64,000 bases of DNA from DASYLJ01 sp964432595 (GTDB taxonomy: Bacteria; Desulfobacterota; Binatia; DP-6): the NCBI GenBank assembly GCA_964432595.1, contig CAYSOF010000029.1:13984-77983 (forward strand). The letters run 5' to 3'. Positions 17,801 through 25,304 of the stretch are shown here, piece after piece. The first letter of the stretch is position 1; each line of letters starts with the position of its first letter. The position numbers and the translations under genes were made by a program. The notes under the pieces are model-generated. The model was not told the DNA's origin, did not search any database, and worked only from the letters and a program-made list of their open reading frames with translations.

Positions 17801-17991
17801 GCGATCCAGCCGTTGCCCGCGGACGACGGGGACCCGCTGAAGCTGGGGCCGGCGAAGACACCGCCTCCCGGTGCCGCCTCGCCCAGCGCGGCGATCTTCA
17901 CTTTCGAGGCGGCGTCGGCAAGGGCCGGCAGGGCGAGCAGCGCCACCAGGAGCCAGAGCGGACGGACGCGTTGCGTACAGGGGTGGATCAC
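14830..17991 (-). CDS. Large secreted protein with about 13 beta-type repeats
   Basis: A 1053-residue exported protein with a signal peptide (LWLLVALLALPALADA). The body consists of about 13 units of 60-70 residues, each with a core such as PTVNASGEVAFAA, ALNDLGDLAFVSA, HLNDRGDVVFKSF or PSLNASGDVAFAG, followed by GIF-type strands and G(D/E) turns. This resembles the DUF7453-like repeat families of environmental bacteria and suggests a propeller or solenoid. The last 170 residues are a separate beta-rich domain. No enzyme motif is visible; a surface or extracellular structural role is inferred. Confidence 0.8.
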   Translation of the reverse strand: MIHPCTQRVRPLWLLVALLALPALADAASKVKIAALGEAAPGGGVFAGPSFSGSPSSAGNGWIAFRSLVVEGSSGEGIVVTNRVTGERRVAAVLGQDVSPTIGRLKQFLGQPTVNASGEVAFAAVVTPPADVDRGLFAPTPAGVFLFSGGRLDVVAPPDMDTGLGILDLTTPVNILTDLSGIDIPERTVALNDLGDLAFVSATVDDRGRSAGGAIFLRRAGGTLGPIVKLDDPFDGGAFQILGPPALNNVGGLAFRGFVEGATQLDGIFAMVDGAPALLVRDGILPTRTGNPGFPNSQTLPLSGFGDTIAMNDQGDVVFTVEPFFDESDTASLDDLDGSPGVLLYHAGMTFLVGYPGQSILGRGRVTSVRLSPTVGSALAPPALAPDGTVVFFASLNGGSSEMILRNAPLDPEPDTLVDLGGPQPDASPAGGTYLLASSAPTVDDAGSLVFSAYLAGATTAQALIYDPLEGTSQAIVIGDSAPAPTQGFFGGPAFFPPHLNDRGDVVFKSFVARGPGLGIFRSRDGALEALVRLRDTVPLPGDPRIVDLVGEPSLNASGDVAFAGLVPITDPDTLVTTARRGIFTAGSGGIRVVAMPGDELTPPDPRREGAFFRKIAPNPALSDSGAVAFRARIEYLDPLDPIFLPTLKEDGLFIADESGIRMLAVADPATPGDPLSNSGTAAPFLRFLDPTVASGRIAFRAELGQIVEERNGMFIADASGVAPVAVEGDELGGMRLTALLGRAVQDASGAVTFQGRIRRPERAEVGAILRRTGSSFSTIAETGVIGPNGGKIRGFGRPAVSSAGGVAFRASYEPLSGGTPGFLLASPNGLSTFLRVGEYAASSLGGRLLSVNQNAALNASNQLAFIGTVGGGSSRSAIFLAAQTRFRVGTLAFRRGKPSLDGLTQPKDRIKVQATLEPAAGLPRPPAPAKGTPIARRAISVAVADAKGALIAVNAPLASVDVKGRALVLKRNAVERAQLRNLKVRFARDGAMKVAFKTAPFDLTFSAGLRQFDDDGAVILEPPFSVRVDVGDEGGTVSIPCKANGRRFSCGS

Positions 17992-18114
17992 GGGTCCGAT
18001 CTAAGCAGCAATGCCGGTGCCCGGGGAAGGGATTGATTCGCCTGGGCTTTCCACGTGGGTGCTGCCGCGCGGCTGCATGACTCTGGCGGCCATGCACGGT
18101 GCCGCCCGGTGGGC

Positions 18115-19629
18115 TCAGAGGCCTCCCAGCTCGCACCATCCGGCCGCGTCCGCGGCGCCGTCGAGCCGGACCGACGCGTACAGCAAGCGCAGCGGCGGCG
18201 CACTTCCGCCCCGCACGACCGGCAGGCGGTGCAGCGCGGCGCCGCGCACCACGATACGGACACCGGCCGTGGTCGTCACGTCGAGCCGGAAGCGGCCGAG
18301 GGGATCGTCCTTCGGCCCGGTGTCGACCCGGGCCGACGCGAGGGGATGACGGCCCCTCGCGTCCTGGACGAAGCCCGTCACGCTCCCGTCGTCGAGACCG
18401 ACGGTGAGGGCGAGCGCGCTGCCGTCGGCGAGCCGCAGCGCGGTCCGCAGGCGCGGCCAGACCAGCGGCACCGATCCTTCGACCGCGAACCCGCTGCCGC
18501 GGACGTCGAGGCGGCGGCCGTCGAGCGTCGCCTCGCCGATGACCCGACCGAAGCCCACCGGATGCGCCGAATCGTCCGGCGTGAAGCGCAGGTCGACGAC
18601 GGCGTGCTGCACGAGCGCGGCGCCGCCGAGCCCGTGCTCGAGGTCGACGAACGGCGTCGTGTCGTCGAAGCGCACCATCGGCCCGTCGTAGCGGACGTGC
18701 GCGGCGCCCGCCGTCATGTGCAGGCCGGCGACGGTATCCGTGGTGCAGGGGCCGATGCGTTCGCCGGTGAACAGCACGAGCCCGCCCTCCGCGGGGAAGA
18801 GCAGGAGGCGTGCGCCCACGGCGTCGAGGGTCGCGAGCCCCGCCACGTCGCCCGCGACCAGCTCGATCGAGCGCCGCGCGCCGGACGTGACGTCGTGCCG
18901 CGGCGACGCGTCGGGCGGCGCGACCGGATCGCCCGCGAGTGCCGGCAGCGCGTCGATGCAGGCGTCGACGAGGCGGCGCCGCCAGCCGCCGGGCCAGCGG
19001 AGCGGAATGGCGAGCTCGAGCTGCATGGCGTCGCAGGTGCGGCCGAGTGCCGCGAGCTCGCGCACGAGCGGGCGCGGATCGGCACGATGGCGAGCGGTGA
19101 AGAGCTGGATCAGGTTCTCCTTGGCGCGCGCCGGATAGCGAGCGCCGACCGTCGCGGTGATGCCGCGCGCTGCGCACGCGCGATGGAATGCCGCGAGGCC
19201 GCCCTGCGCGAACGCGGACGACACGGCGGCCGTCGGACCGACGCGAAACGGATCGCCGTCGGTCGCGCAGCCGAGGCCGACGTCGACGGCGGGCTGCACG
19301 ACGTTCCAGCCGTGGATCGTCAGGACCGTCGCGCGGCCGTGACGGTCGAGCGCGGCGCGCACCAGCGCGTGCAGCTGCTCCAGGAACTCGGGCAGGCGGT
19401 CGTGCGCGGCCGAGAGCCGGTTCAGGTCGACGTCGTTGCGGTCGAGCTCGGCGTTCACGAGCGTGGCCGCGCCCGTCGCGGCGGCGAGCTCGTGCGTGAG
19501 CGCCGCCGTGTGCAGGTCGTTCATCTTGAGCGGCGCGCTGCCCCAGGGGCGGCGCACCGGATCGCGCCGACCGCCGTGGGGCGCGACGAGCACCAGCGAC
19601 GTTCGGCCGGGGGTCGCCGTGACCGACAC
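18115..19629 (-). CDS. Putative two-domain protein: N-formylglutamate-amidohydrolase-like plus lipocalin-like half
   Basis: A 504-residue protein without signal peptide. The first half has APHGG, DRNDVDLNR, TIHGWN and an acidic QLELAIPLRW segment, a spacing that resembles the zinc ligands of N-formylglutamate amidohydrolase-like enzymes. The second half is beta-rich (VDLEHGLGGAALVQH, GFGRVIGEATLDGRRLDV, DDGSVTGFVQD) and recalls hydroxyneurosporene-synthase or DUF7064-like folds. Both assignments are weak and based on motif spacing only. It is divergent from the phosphodiesterase gene, 48 nt away. Confidence 0.5.
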   Translation of the reverse strand: MSVTATPGRTSLVLVAPHGGRRDPVRRPWGSAPLKMNDLHTAALTHELAAATGAATLVNAELDRNDVDLNRLSAAHDRLPEFLEQLHALVRAALDRHGRATVLTIHGWNVVQPAVDVGLGCATDGDPFRVGPTAAVSSAFAQGGLAAFHRACAARGITATVGARYPARAKENLIQLFTARHRADPRPLVRELAALGRTCDAMQLELAIPLRWPGGWRRRLVDACIDALPALAGDPVAPPDASPRHDVTSGARRSIELVAGDVAGLATLDAVGARLLLFPAEGGLVLFTGERIGPCTTDTVAGLHMTAGAAHVRYDGPMVRFDDTTPFVDLEHGLGGAALVQHAVVDLRFTPDDSAHPVGFGRVIGEATLDGRRLDVRGSGFAVEGSVPLVWPRLRTALRLADGSALALTVGLDDGSVTGFVQDARGRHPLASARVDTGPKDDPLGRFRLDVTTTAGVRIVVRGAALHRLPVVRGGSAPPLRLLYASVRLDGAADAAGWCELGGL

Positions 19630-19677
19630 GGCGTCGTGTGTAGCGTCTGGAACCTGCCCGGTCTACATCCGGTCGCG

Positions 19678-20964
19678 ATGTGGTGGCGCGTGTCCCTGGT
19701 CCTTCTGCTGCTGCTCGCCCCCGCGGCACGCGCGGAGCGGCCCCACGTCTACGTGGTGGTGGTCGACGGGCTCGACGCGCGCTTCGTCACACCCGAGTCG
19801 ATGCCGGTGCTGTTCGCGCCCGACGCCCCGTCGACGATCCGCGCCGCGATGCCGACGCGGACCAACACGAGCCACGCGTCGCTGCTGACGGGCGTGCATA
19901 CCGAGGCGCACGGGATCACCGGCAACGCCTACTGGAGCCGCACGGTCGGCGATCCGCCGCGCAGGGCCGACGAGCCCGGCCTGTTCGAAGCCGAGACGCT
20001 CTTCACGGTCGCGGAGACGACGGCGCCCGACCTCGTCACGATGGGCTTCTTCGGCAAGCCCAAGCTCGGACGTCTCTTCGCGAACGAGCCCGGCGAGCAG
20101 CGGCAGCCCGACGTTCTCTGGACGCCCGAGGTGGGCGCGCGCGGCGTCGATCCGATCACCAACTACGCCGACGACGTCACGACGATGGACGCGTTCCTCC
20201 GTCTCACCGAGGACCGCGAGCCGGACTTCGCCGTGCTGAACCTCGCCGACGTCGACCGCACCGCGCACGGGCTGGGCCCCGACGATCCGCATCGCGTCGA
20301 CGCCGTGGTCGCGGCGGGCGCGGCGGTGCAGCGTCTCGTCGATGCGCTGAAAGCGCGCGGCCGCTGGGACCGTTCGATCGTCCTCGTCACTGCCGACCAC
20401 GGCTTCGACCAGGTGGCGCCGAGCGCGGCGGTGCCGAAGCCCGAGATCGATCTCGCGACCGTGCTCGAGAAGGCGGGCGTCGACGGGGTCGTGGTGGTGA
20501 CCGACGGCGGTGTGGCGCACGTCTACGCCGAGAAGGACCCGCCCGACGACGACGTGCTGGAGGACGTCGCCGAGATCGCCGAGAAGACCCCGGGAGTCGC
20601 CGAGGTGCTGTCGCGCATACCGGTCGACGACGACTTCCCCGTGCTGTCGAAGGCGCACCCCGACTGGCACGTCGACACGCCGCGCATCGGCGATCTGCTG
20701 CTCGTCGCCGCCCCCAACCACCAATTCGTCGCCGCCGACGAGATCCGCCTCCGCGGCAATCACGGCTCCCCCCGCGAGCAGCCGATCCCCCTGGCGGTTC
20801 TCGGCGGCCACCCGACGGCGAGTCAGCTCAAACCAACCAACGACACGACCCTGGCCGACCTCGGCGCTACGGTCGGCGCCCTGCTGGGCCTACGCCCATC
20901 ACGACGCATAGACGGCCAATCGATCCCCACATCGTCGGCAGGCAAACCGCTGCTTCGGCCCTGA
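19678..20964 (+). CDS. Secreted alkaline-phosphatase-superfamily phosphodiesterase
   Basis: Predicted exported metallo-phosphodiesterase or nucleotide pyrophosphatase of 428 residues. After a signal peptide (LVLLLLLAPAARA) come VVVVDGLDA (metal Asp), the nucleophile region MPTRTNTSHASLLTG (Thr), NLADVDRTAHG (Asp and His) and TADHGFDQ (Asp-His), followed by the last His in RGNHGS. All metal-ligand motifs of the superfamily are thus present. It lies upstream of the phosphate regulon, but no Pho box was found before it. The substrate is unknown. Confidence 0.85.
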   Translation: MWWRVSLVLLLLLAPAARAERPHVYVVVVDGLDARFVTPESMPVLFAPDAPSTIRAAMPTRTNTSHASLLTGVHTEAHGITGNAYWSRTVGDPPRRADEPGLFEAETLFTVAETTAPDLVTMGFFGKPKLGRLFANEPGEQRQPDVLWTPEVGARGVDPITNYADDVTTMDAFLRLTEDREPDFAVLNLADVDRTAHGLGPDDPHRVDAVVAAGAAVQRLVDALKARGRWDRSIVLVTADHGFDQVAPSAAVPKPEIDLATVLEKAGVDGVVVVTDGGVAHVYAEKDPPDDDVLEDVAEIAEKTPGVAEVLSRIPVDDDFPVLSKAHPDWHVDTPRIGDLLLVAAPNHQFVAADEIRLRGNHGSPREQPIPLAVLGGHPTASQLKPTNDTTLADLGATVGALLGLRPSRRIDGQSIPTSSAGKPLLRP

Positions 20965-20983
20965 TCCTGCGGACGTACCACGA

Positions 20984-21076
20984 ATGGCGCGCCGGCTTCG
21001 CCGGCCGCGCCATACCGCGCGCGCGAAAACGAAGGCTACACCAACGACCCGACCCCGAGCGTAGCTCGGGGGTCGG
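20984..21076. repeat. Convergent-junction hairpin element, copy A
   Basis: Two hairpins between convergent genes. Hairpin 1: arms 20984-20996 and 21000-21013, loop TTC, one bulged base. Hairpin 2: 21049-21060 with 21064-21076, loop GTA, also one bulge, ending 6 nt before the stop of the amidotransferase gene. Between them lies GCTACACCAACGACCC, identical in copy B. Likely a bidirectional terminator and a dispersed repeat family. Confidence 0.75.
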
Positions 21077-21082
21077 CGCTCG

Positions 21083-21838
21083 TTACAGCCCACACTGGCG
21101 GAAGAACGCCGAGAACAGCTCGTGGCCGACGTCGGTGACGTCCTGCACGTGCTGCGCGGATTCCGCCATGAGCTTCTTCGGGTCGACGCCGGCCTCGACG
21201 ATGTACTTCTGCGACTCGGGCTCGGTGCACAGGCGCTGGATGATGGCCTCGGTGAACTCGAGATGGAACTGGAAGCCGTACACCAGCTCACCGAACGAGA
21301 ATGCCTGCTGCTCGTAAAGCGGGGTGGACGCCAGGTTCGACGCGTCCGGCGGCAGCTCGTAGGTGTCGCCATGCAGGTGGAACACGTTCAGGGTGTCCTG
21401 CACGCCCGCGCCGACGAACAGCGGATCGTCCTTGCCGTCGTCGGTGAGCTGGATGGGGCCCCATCCCACCTCGCGGCGCTCGCCCTTGAAGACCCGCGTA
21501 CCGAGTGCCTGGGCGATCAGCTGCGCGCCGAGGCAGATGCCGAGCACGGGCCGGCCGGCGGCGATGCAGCGCTCGATGAGCTGCGTCTCGGCCGCCAGGA
21601 ATGGGTGGCGCTCGGTGTCGTAGGCCGCCATGGGCCCGCCGAGGATGATCAGGCCGCCGATCCCGCGCAGGTCGCGGGGCAGGGCCTCGCCCCTCGTGGG
21701 ATCGAGGTAGCGATGGTGTACTCCGAAATCCCGGAGCACGTTCGTGAGGAGGCCTAGACCCTCGGCCTGCGTGTGACGCAGGGCGATCCAGGAAGTTCCC
21801 TCGCCCGAGGCGTCCGCGTCCTCACCCCGCCGTGGCAT
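21083..21838 (-). CDS. Class I glutamine amidotransferase (GMP-synthase-like)
   Basis: A 251-residue protein with the triad-type glutaminase fold: GGLIILGGPM near the start, the nucleophile elbow PVLGICLGAQL with the catalytic Cys, FHLHGD, and FQFHLE with the catalytic His and Glu region. Such stand-alone domains (GuaA-like GATase1) hydrolyse glutamine or gamma-glutamyl compounds. No synthetase partner is adjacent, so it may act alone. The start is not certain; the first 15 residues lack conservation. It is divergent from phoB. Confidence 0.85.
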   Translation of the reverse strand: MPRRGEDADASGEGTSWIALRHTQAEGLGLLTNVLRDFGVHHRYLDPTRGEALPRDLRGIGGLIILGGPMAAYDTERHPFLAAETQLIERCIAAGRPVLGICLGAQLIAQALGTRVFKGERREVGWGPIQLTDDGKDDPLFVGAGVQDTLNVFHLHGDTYELPPDASNLASTPLYEQQAFSFGELVYGFQFHLEFTEAIIQRLCTEPESQKYIVEAGVDPKKLMAESAQHVQDVTDVGHELFSAFFRQCGL

Positions 21839-21938
21839 GCGTACTCATTCCCCAAGGGAACGGCGACAGTCAAGGCATGACGCCGACGTGCATCGAGCTT
21901 GCCCGGGGCTTCCGCGATCGGTAACGTCGCCCCGCCGA

Positions 21939-21983
21939 TGTTCACGGCACCGTAACGCCGCCGTCATCGCGACGGGGTAGGGT
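21939..21983 (+). promoter_or_regulatory. Pho box and promoter of phoB
   Basis: Three direct 7-mers at 11-bp period: TGTTCAC (21939), CCGTAAC (21950) and CCGTCAT (21961), resembling the PhoB half-site CTGTCAT. Exactly 10 nt later comes TAGGGT (21978-21983), a candidate -10. The phoB ATG is at 22000. The same layout precedes pstS, which supports autoregulation by PhoB. Confidence 0.7.
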
Positions 21984-21999
21984 CGCCGTCGAGCAACGC

Positions 22000-22716
22000 A
22001 TGGCAGTAAAACGAACCATCCTCGTCGTGGAGGACGAGCGGGACATCCGCGAGCTCGTCCGCTTCCATCTCGCCCAGGAGGGATATGCCGTCCGGGAGGC
22101 CGACTCCGGCGAGAGCGCGTTGTCGCAGGTGGCCACGGAGCGTCCCGCGCTGGTCGTGCTGGACATCATGCTGCCCGGCACCGACGGGCTCGAGGTGTGT
22201 CGCCGGCTCCGCAGCGCCGAGGCCACGCACAACATACCGATCATCATGCTCACCGCCCGCGCCGGCGAGGTCGATCGCGTCATCGGCCTGGAGATGGGCG
22301 CCGACGACTATCTCACGAAGCCGTTCAGCCCGCGCGAGCTGGTGGCACGGGTCAAGGCGGTGCTCCGTCGCACCCACGGCGAGGACGTGCCGCTACCGCA
22401 CGAGGTGTTCGAGCGCGGCCGTCTCCGGCTCGACTTCGACACCTACGAGGTGTTCATCCGCAACGAGTCGGCGAACCTGTCGTTGCGCGAGTTCGAGCTC
22501 CTCAAGTTCTTCGTGCGCAACCCGTACCGAGTCTACGACCGCTTGCAGCTCCTCGACCTGGTGTGGGGTCAGGACGTGCACGTCGAACCCCGGACGGTCG
22601 ACGTACACATCCGGCGGCTGCGCAAGCGCATAGAGCGCGATGACGCGAATCCCGAGCTCATCGTCACCGTCCGCGGCGTTGGATACAAGTTCAACCCCGA
22701 CGCGCTGGAGTCCTAG
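22000..22716 (+). CDS. phoB: Phosphate response regulator PhoB
   Basis: OmpR-type response regulator of 238 residues that activates phosphate-starvation genes. The receiver domain has ILVVEDE, the phospho-acceptor Asp in VVLDIMLPG and the Lys in DDYLTKPF. The C-terminal winged helix contains LSLREFELLKFF and PRTVDVHIRRLRKRIE, ending in VRGVGYKF. It is directly followed by the phoR kinase, faces pstSCAB-phoU and has a Pho box in front. Confidence 0.93.
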   Translation: MAVKRTILVVEDERDIRELVRFHLAQEGYAVREADSGESALSQVATERPALVVLDIMLPGTDGLEVCRRLRSAEATHNIPIIMLTARAGEVDRVIGLEMGADDYLTKPFSPRELVARVKAVLRRTHGEDVPLPHEVFERGRLRLDFDTYEVFIRNESANLSLREFELLKFFVRNPYRVYDRLQLLDLVWGQDVHVEPRTVDVHIRRLRKRIERDDANPELIVTVRGVGYKFNPDALES

Positions 22717-24502
22717 GCTCGTCCTCCAGTACCTGGCGCCGACGCTGGCCGCCCTCGTGGGCGTGCTGGCGGTGGCGATCCCGTACGTCTCGAGCACGCT
22801 GGCGACGCACCAGACCGCGACGTTGTCGGCGCGGCTCCAGGCCGAGTCGCGGCTCGTCGGTCAGATCATCCCGTGGACGCGCGGCCCAGAGCTCGCCGAC
22901 GCCTGCGCTCGCCTGTCGACCGACCTGAACGTCCGCGTCACGCTGATGGCCGGCGACGGCGAGGTCCTCTGCGAGTCGTCGCGCAGCCCGGTGGGACTCG
23001 AGAACCACGCCGACCGGCCGGAGGTGCGCGACGCGCTCGCCGTCGGCACGGGCGGCGCCGTCCGACAGAGCGGCACCACGAGCGAGCAGCTGATGTACGC
23101 CGCGACCCGCGAGGCGCGCGGTGGCGAAGTGCGGGTGGTGCGCATCGCGATCCCGCTCACGGCCGTCGCGGAGAACATTGCGCACCTCCGCCGCCTGATC
23201 CTCGGCGGGCTCGTGATCGCGTCGCTCCTGGGGCTCGGCGCGGCGCTCGTCCTGTCGCGTAGCATGCTCCGCCGCATCCAGCGCCTCGTCACGTTCGCGA
23301 GCCGTCTGGCCGCGGGCGAGCCGCCGCCGTACCTCGCGCCCGAGCGTCGCGACGCCCTCGGCCTGCTCGAGGCGCAGCTCGGCGACATGGCGCGCAGCGT
23401 GGCTGGCACGATCGCCGAGCTGCGCGTCGAGCAGGAGCGGCTCGAGGCGATCCTCCGCGGCATGGTCGAAGGCGTGCTCGTGACAGACCTGGCGGGCGGC
23501 GTGGTGCTCATGAACGCACGCTCGCGCGAGCTGCTCGCGGTGCCGCCCGAGGTCGACACGCGCGGGAGGCCGTTGGTCGAGCTGACGCGCGATCCCGCCC
23601 TCGGGGAGCTGATGCGCGAGCTCGCGGCCGGTGCGCCGATCGCGTCGCGCGACGTCACGCTGGCGGGCGGCAACGGGCCCACGCTGCAGGTGAACGCGGC
23701 GCGCCTGCGCGGCGCCGACGGACAGGCGTTCGGCTTCGTGCTCGTGCTGCACGACGTCACCGAGCTGCGGCGCCTCGAGGTGATCCGTCGCGACTTCGTC
23801 GCGAACGTCTCGCACGAGCTGCGGACGCCGCTCACGGCCATCAAGGGCTACGCGGAGACGCTCCTCGGTCCCGCCGGCGACGACCGCGAGACGGCACGCC
23901 GGTTCCTCGCCGTCATCGACCGCCACTCCGAGCGGCTCGGCCGCCTGATCAACGACCTGCTGGCGCTCTCCGACCTCGAGCTCGGCCGCACGCCGCTGCG
24001 GCTGTCGGCGGTGGCGGTCGGGCCGGCCGTCGACGACGTCCTACAGATATTCGCCGAGCCGGTGGCGCGCGCCGGGGTTCGCGTGGCGGCGCAGGTGGCG
24101 CCAGGCCTGCCGTCGGTGCACGCCGACGGCGACCGGCTCCGTCAGGTCCTGATCAACCTCGTCGACAACGCCATCAAGTACACGCCGCAGGGCGGACAGG
24201 TGATGGTGCGCGCCGTGCCGGCGGCCGGCACCGAGCACGCCGGCATGGTCGAGATCGCGATCGAGGACTCCGGCATCGGCATCCCGGCGCAGGACCTGCC
24301 CCGCCTCACCGAGCGCTTCTTCCGCGTCGACAAGGCCCGCTCGCGCGAGCTCGGCGGCACGGGCCTCGGCCTCGCCATCGTGAAGCACATCGTCCAGGCC
24401 CACGGCGGCTCCCTGTCGATCAGCAGCGCGCTCGGGCAGGGCACGACGGTACGCGTGATCTTTCCGGCCTCGAGCGAAAGCGTCGGTCGAAGAGCCGTGT
24501 GA
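22640..24502 (+). CDS. phoR: Phosphate sensor histidine kinase PhoR
   Basis: Membrane histidine kinase of about 600 residues. Two N-terminal membrane segments frame an extracytoplasmic sensor region (about 60-165). HAMP- and PAS-like parts follow (EGVLVTDLAGGVVLMN). The dimerisation box is FVANVSHELRTPLTAIKGY with phospho-accepting His, and the ATPase part has INLVDNAIKYT, DSGIGI and GGTGLGLAIVKH. The start is uncertain: this ATG overlaps phoB by 77 nt, and a TTG at 22679 would shorten it by 13 residues. Lack of other starts before the first helix supports the overlap. Confidence 0.9.
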   Translation: MTRIPSSSSPSAALDTSSTPTRWSPRLVLQYLAPTLAALVGVLAVAIPYVSSTLATHQTATLSARLQAESRLVGQIIPWTRGPELADACARLSTDLNVRVTLMAGDGEVLCESSRSPVGLENHADRPEVRDALAVGTGGAVRQSGTTSEQLMYAATREARGGEVRVVRIAIPLTAVAENIAHLRRLILGGLVIASLLGLGAALVLSRSMLRRIQRLVTFASRLAAGEPPPYLAPERRDALGLLEAQLGDMARSVAGTIAELRVEQERLEAILRGMVEGVLVTDLAGGVVLMNARSRELLAVPPEVDTRGRPLVELTRDPALGELMRELAAGAPIASRDVTLAGGNGPTLQVNAARLRGADGQAFGFVLVLHDVTELRRLEVIRRDFVANVSHELRTPLTAIKGYAETLLGPAGDDRETARRFLAVIDRHSERLGRLINDLLALSDLELGRTPLRLSAVAVGPAVDDVLQIFAEPVARAGVRVAAQVAPGLPSVHADGDRLRQVLINLVDNAIKYTPQGGQVMVRAVPAAGTEHAGMVEIAIEDSGIGIPAQDLPRLTERFFRVDKARSRELGGTGLGLAIVKHIVQAHGGSLSISSALGQGTTVRVIFPASSESVGRRAV

Positions 24503-24526
24503 CGGCCCCTGGGCATGCGGACCACG

Positions 24527-24620
24527 TATGCTGCGCCGGCTTCGCCGGCCGCAGCATACCGGTCGCGCGGACCGACCCCGCTACACCAACGACCCCGACC
24601 CGAGCGCAGCTCGGGGTCGG
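24527..24620. repeat. Convergent-junction hairpin element, copy B
   Basis: Between the ends of phoR (+) and phoU (-). Hairpin 1: 24527-24540 with 24544-24558, loop TTC, one bulge. Hairpin 2: 24595-24605 with 24609-24620, loop GCA, one bulge, ending next to the phoU stop. The loop-proximal core is identical to copy A, while outer stem bases differ in a compensated way (ATGGCG/CGCCAT in A, ATGCTGC/GCAGCAT here). Confidence 0.75.
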
Positions 24621-25304
24621 CTATAACGCGCGGGGCAGGGTGTCGAGGTGGCGGATCGACTGGCCCTTCACCATGAAGATCACCATCTCGGCGATGTTCG
24701 TGGCGTGGTCGGCGATGCGCTCGAGGTACTTCGATACGAAGAGCAGGCGCATCGTGCGGCTGATGGCCTTCGGGTCTTCCACCATGAACGACAGCAGCTC
24801 GCGGAAGAGCTGGCCGTGCAGCTTGTCGATGGTGTCGTCGGCCGAGCAGACCTGCAGCGCCAGCTCGACGTCCTCCCGCACGAACGCGTCGAGGCTCTGG
24901 TGCACCATGTTGCTCGCGAGGTCGGCCATGCGCGGGATGTCGATGTACGGCTTGATCGGCAGCTCGGCGGCGAGCTCGATCGCCCGTTCGGCGATGTGCG
25001 CCGCGTGATCGCCGATGCGCTCGAGATCGGTCGTGATCTTGAGCGCCGTCGTGATCAGGCGCAGGTCGCGCGCGGCGGGCTGGTGCAGCGCCAGCAGCTT
25101 GATCGACAAATCGTCGATCTCCACGTCGAGGCGGTTCACGGTGTGGTCGCGGTCGAGCGTCGAACGCGCCAGCGCTTCGTCACGGGTGGTGAGGGCCCGC
25201 ACGGCCTGCGCGATCTGGTCCTCGACCAGCCCGCCCATTTCCAGCACCGACGCCCGGAGCTTGCCGAGCTGACTTTCGTACGCGCGATCGGTGTGCAGCG
25301 GCAT
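24621..25304 (-). CDS. phoU: Phosphate transport regulator PhoU
   Basis: A 227-residue helical protein that dampens PhoR signalling and Pst transport. Two three-helix repeats each carry the metal-binding pattern ExxxD: TDLERIGDHAAHIAE in the first and KYLERIADHATNIAE in the second. Length and motifs match the family. Last gene of the pst operon; its start overlaps the pstB stop by one base. A junction hairpin follows its stop. Confidence 0.95.
   Translation of the reverse strand: MPLHTDRAYESQLGKLRASVLEMGGLVEDQIAQAVRALTTRDEALARSTLDRDHTVNRLDVEIDDLSIKLLALHQPAARDLRLITTALKITTDLERIGDHAAHIAERAIELAAELPIKPYIDIPRMADLASNMVHQSLDAFVREDVELALQVCSADDTIDKLHGQLFRELLSFMVEDPKAISRTMRLLFVSKYLERIADHATNIAEMVIFMVKGQSIRHLDTLPRAL

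Noticed and set aside
19630..19677. Pho box before the secreted phosphodiesterase
   Set aside because: No 7-mer pair at 11-bp period was found in the short divergent gap, so phosphate control is not claimed.
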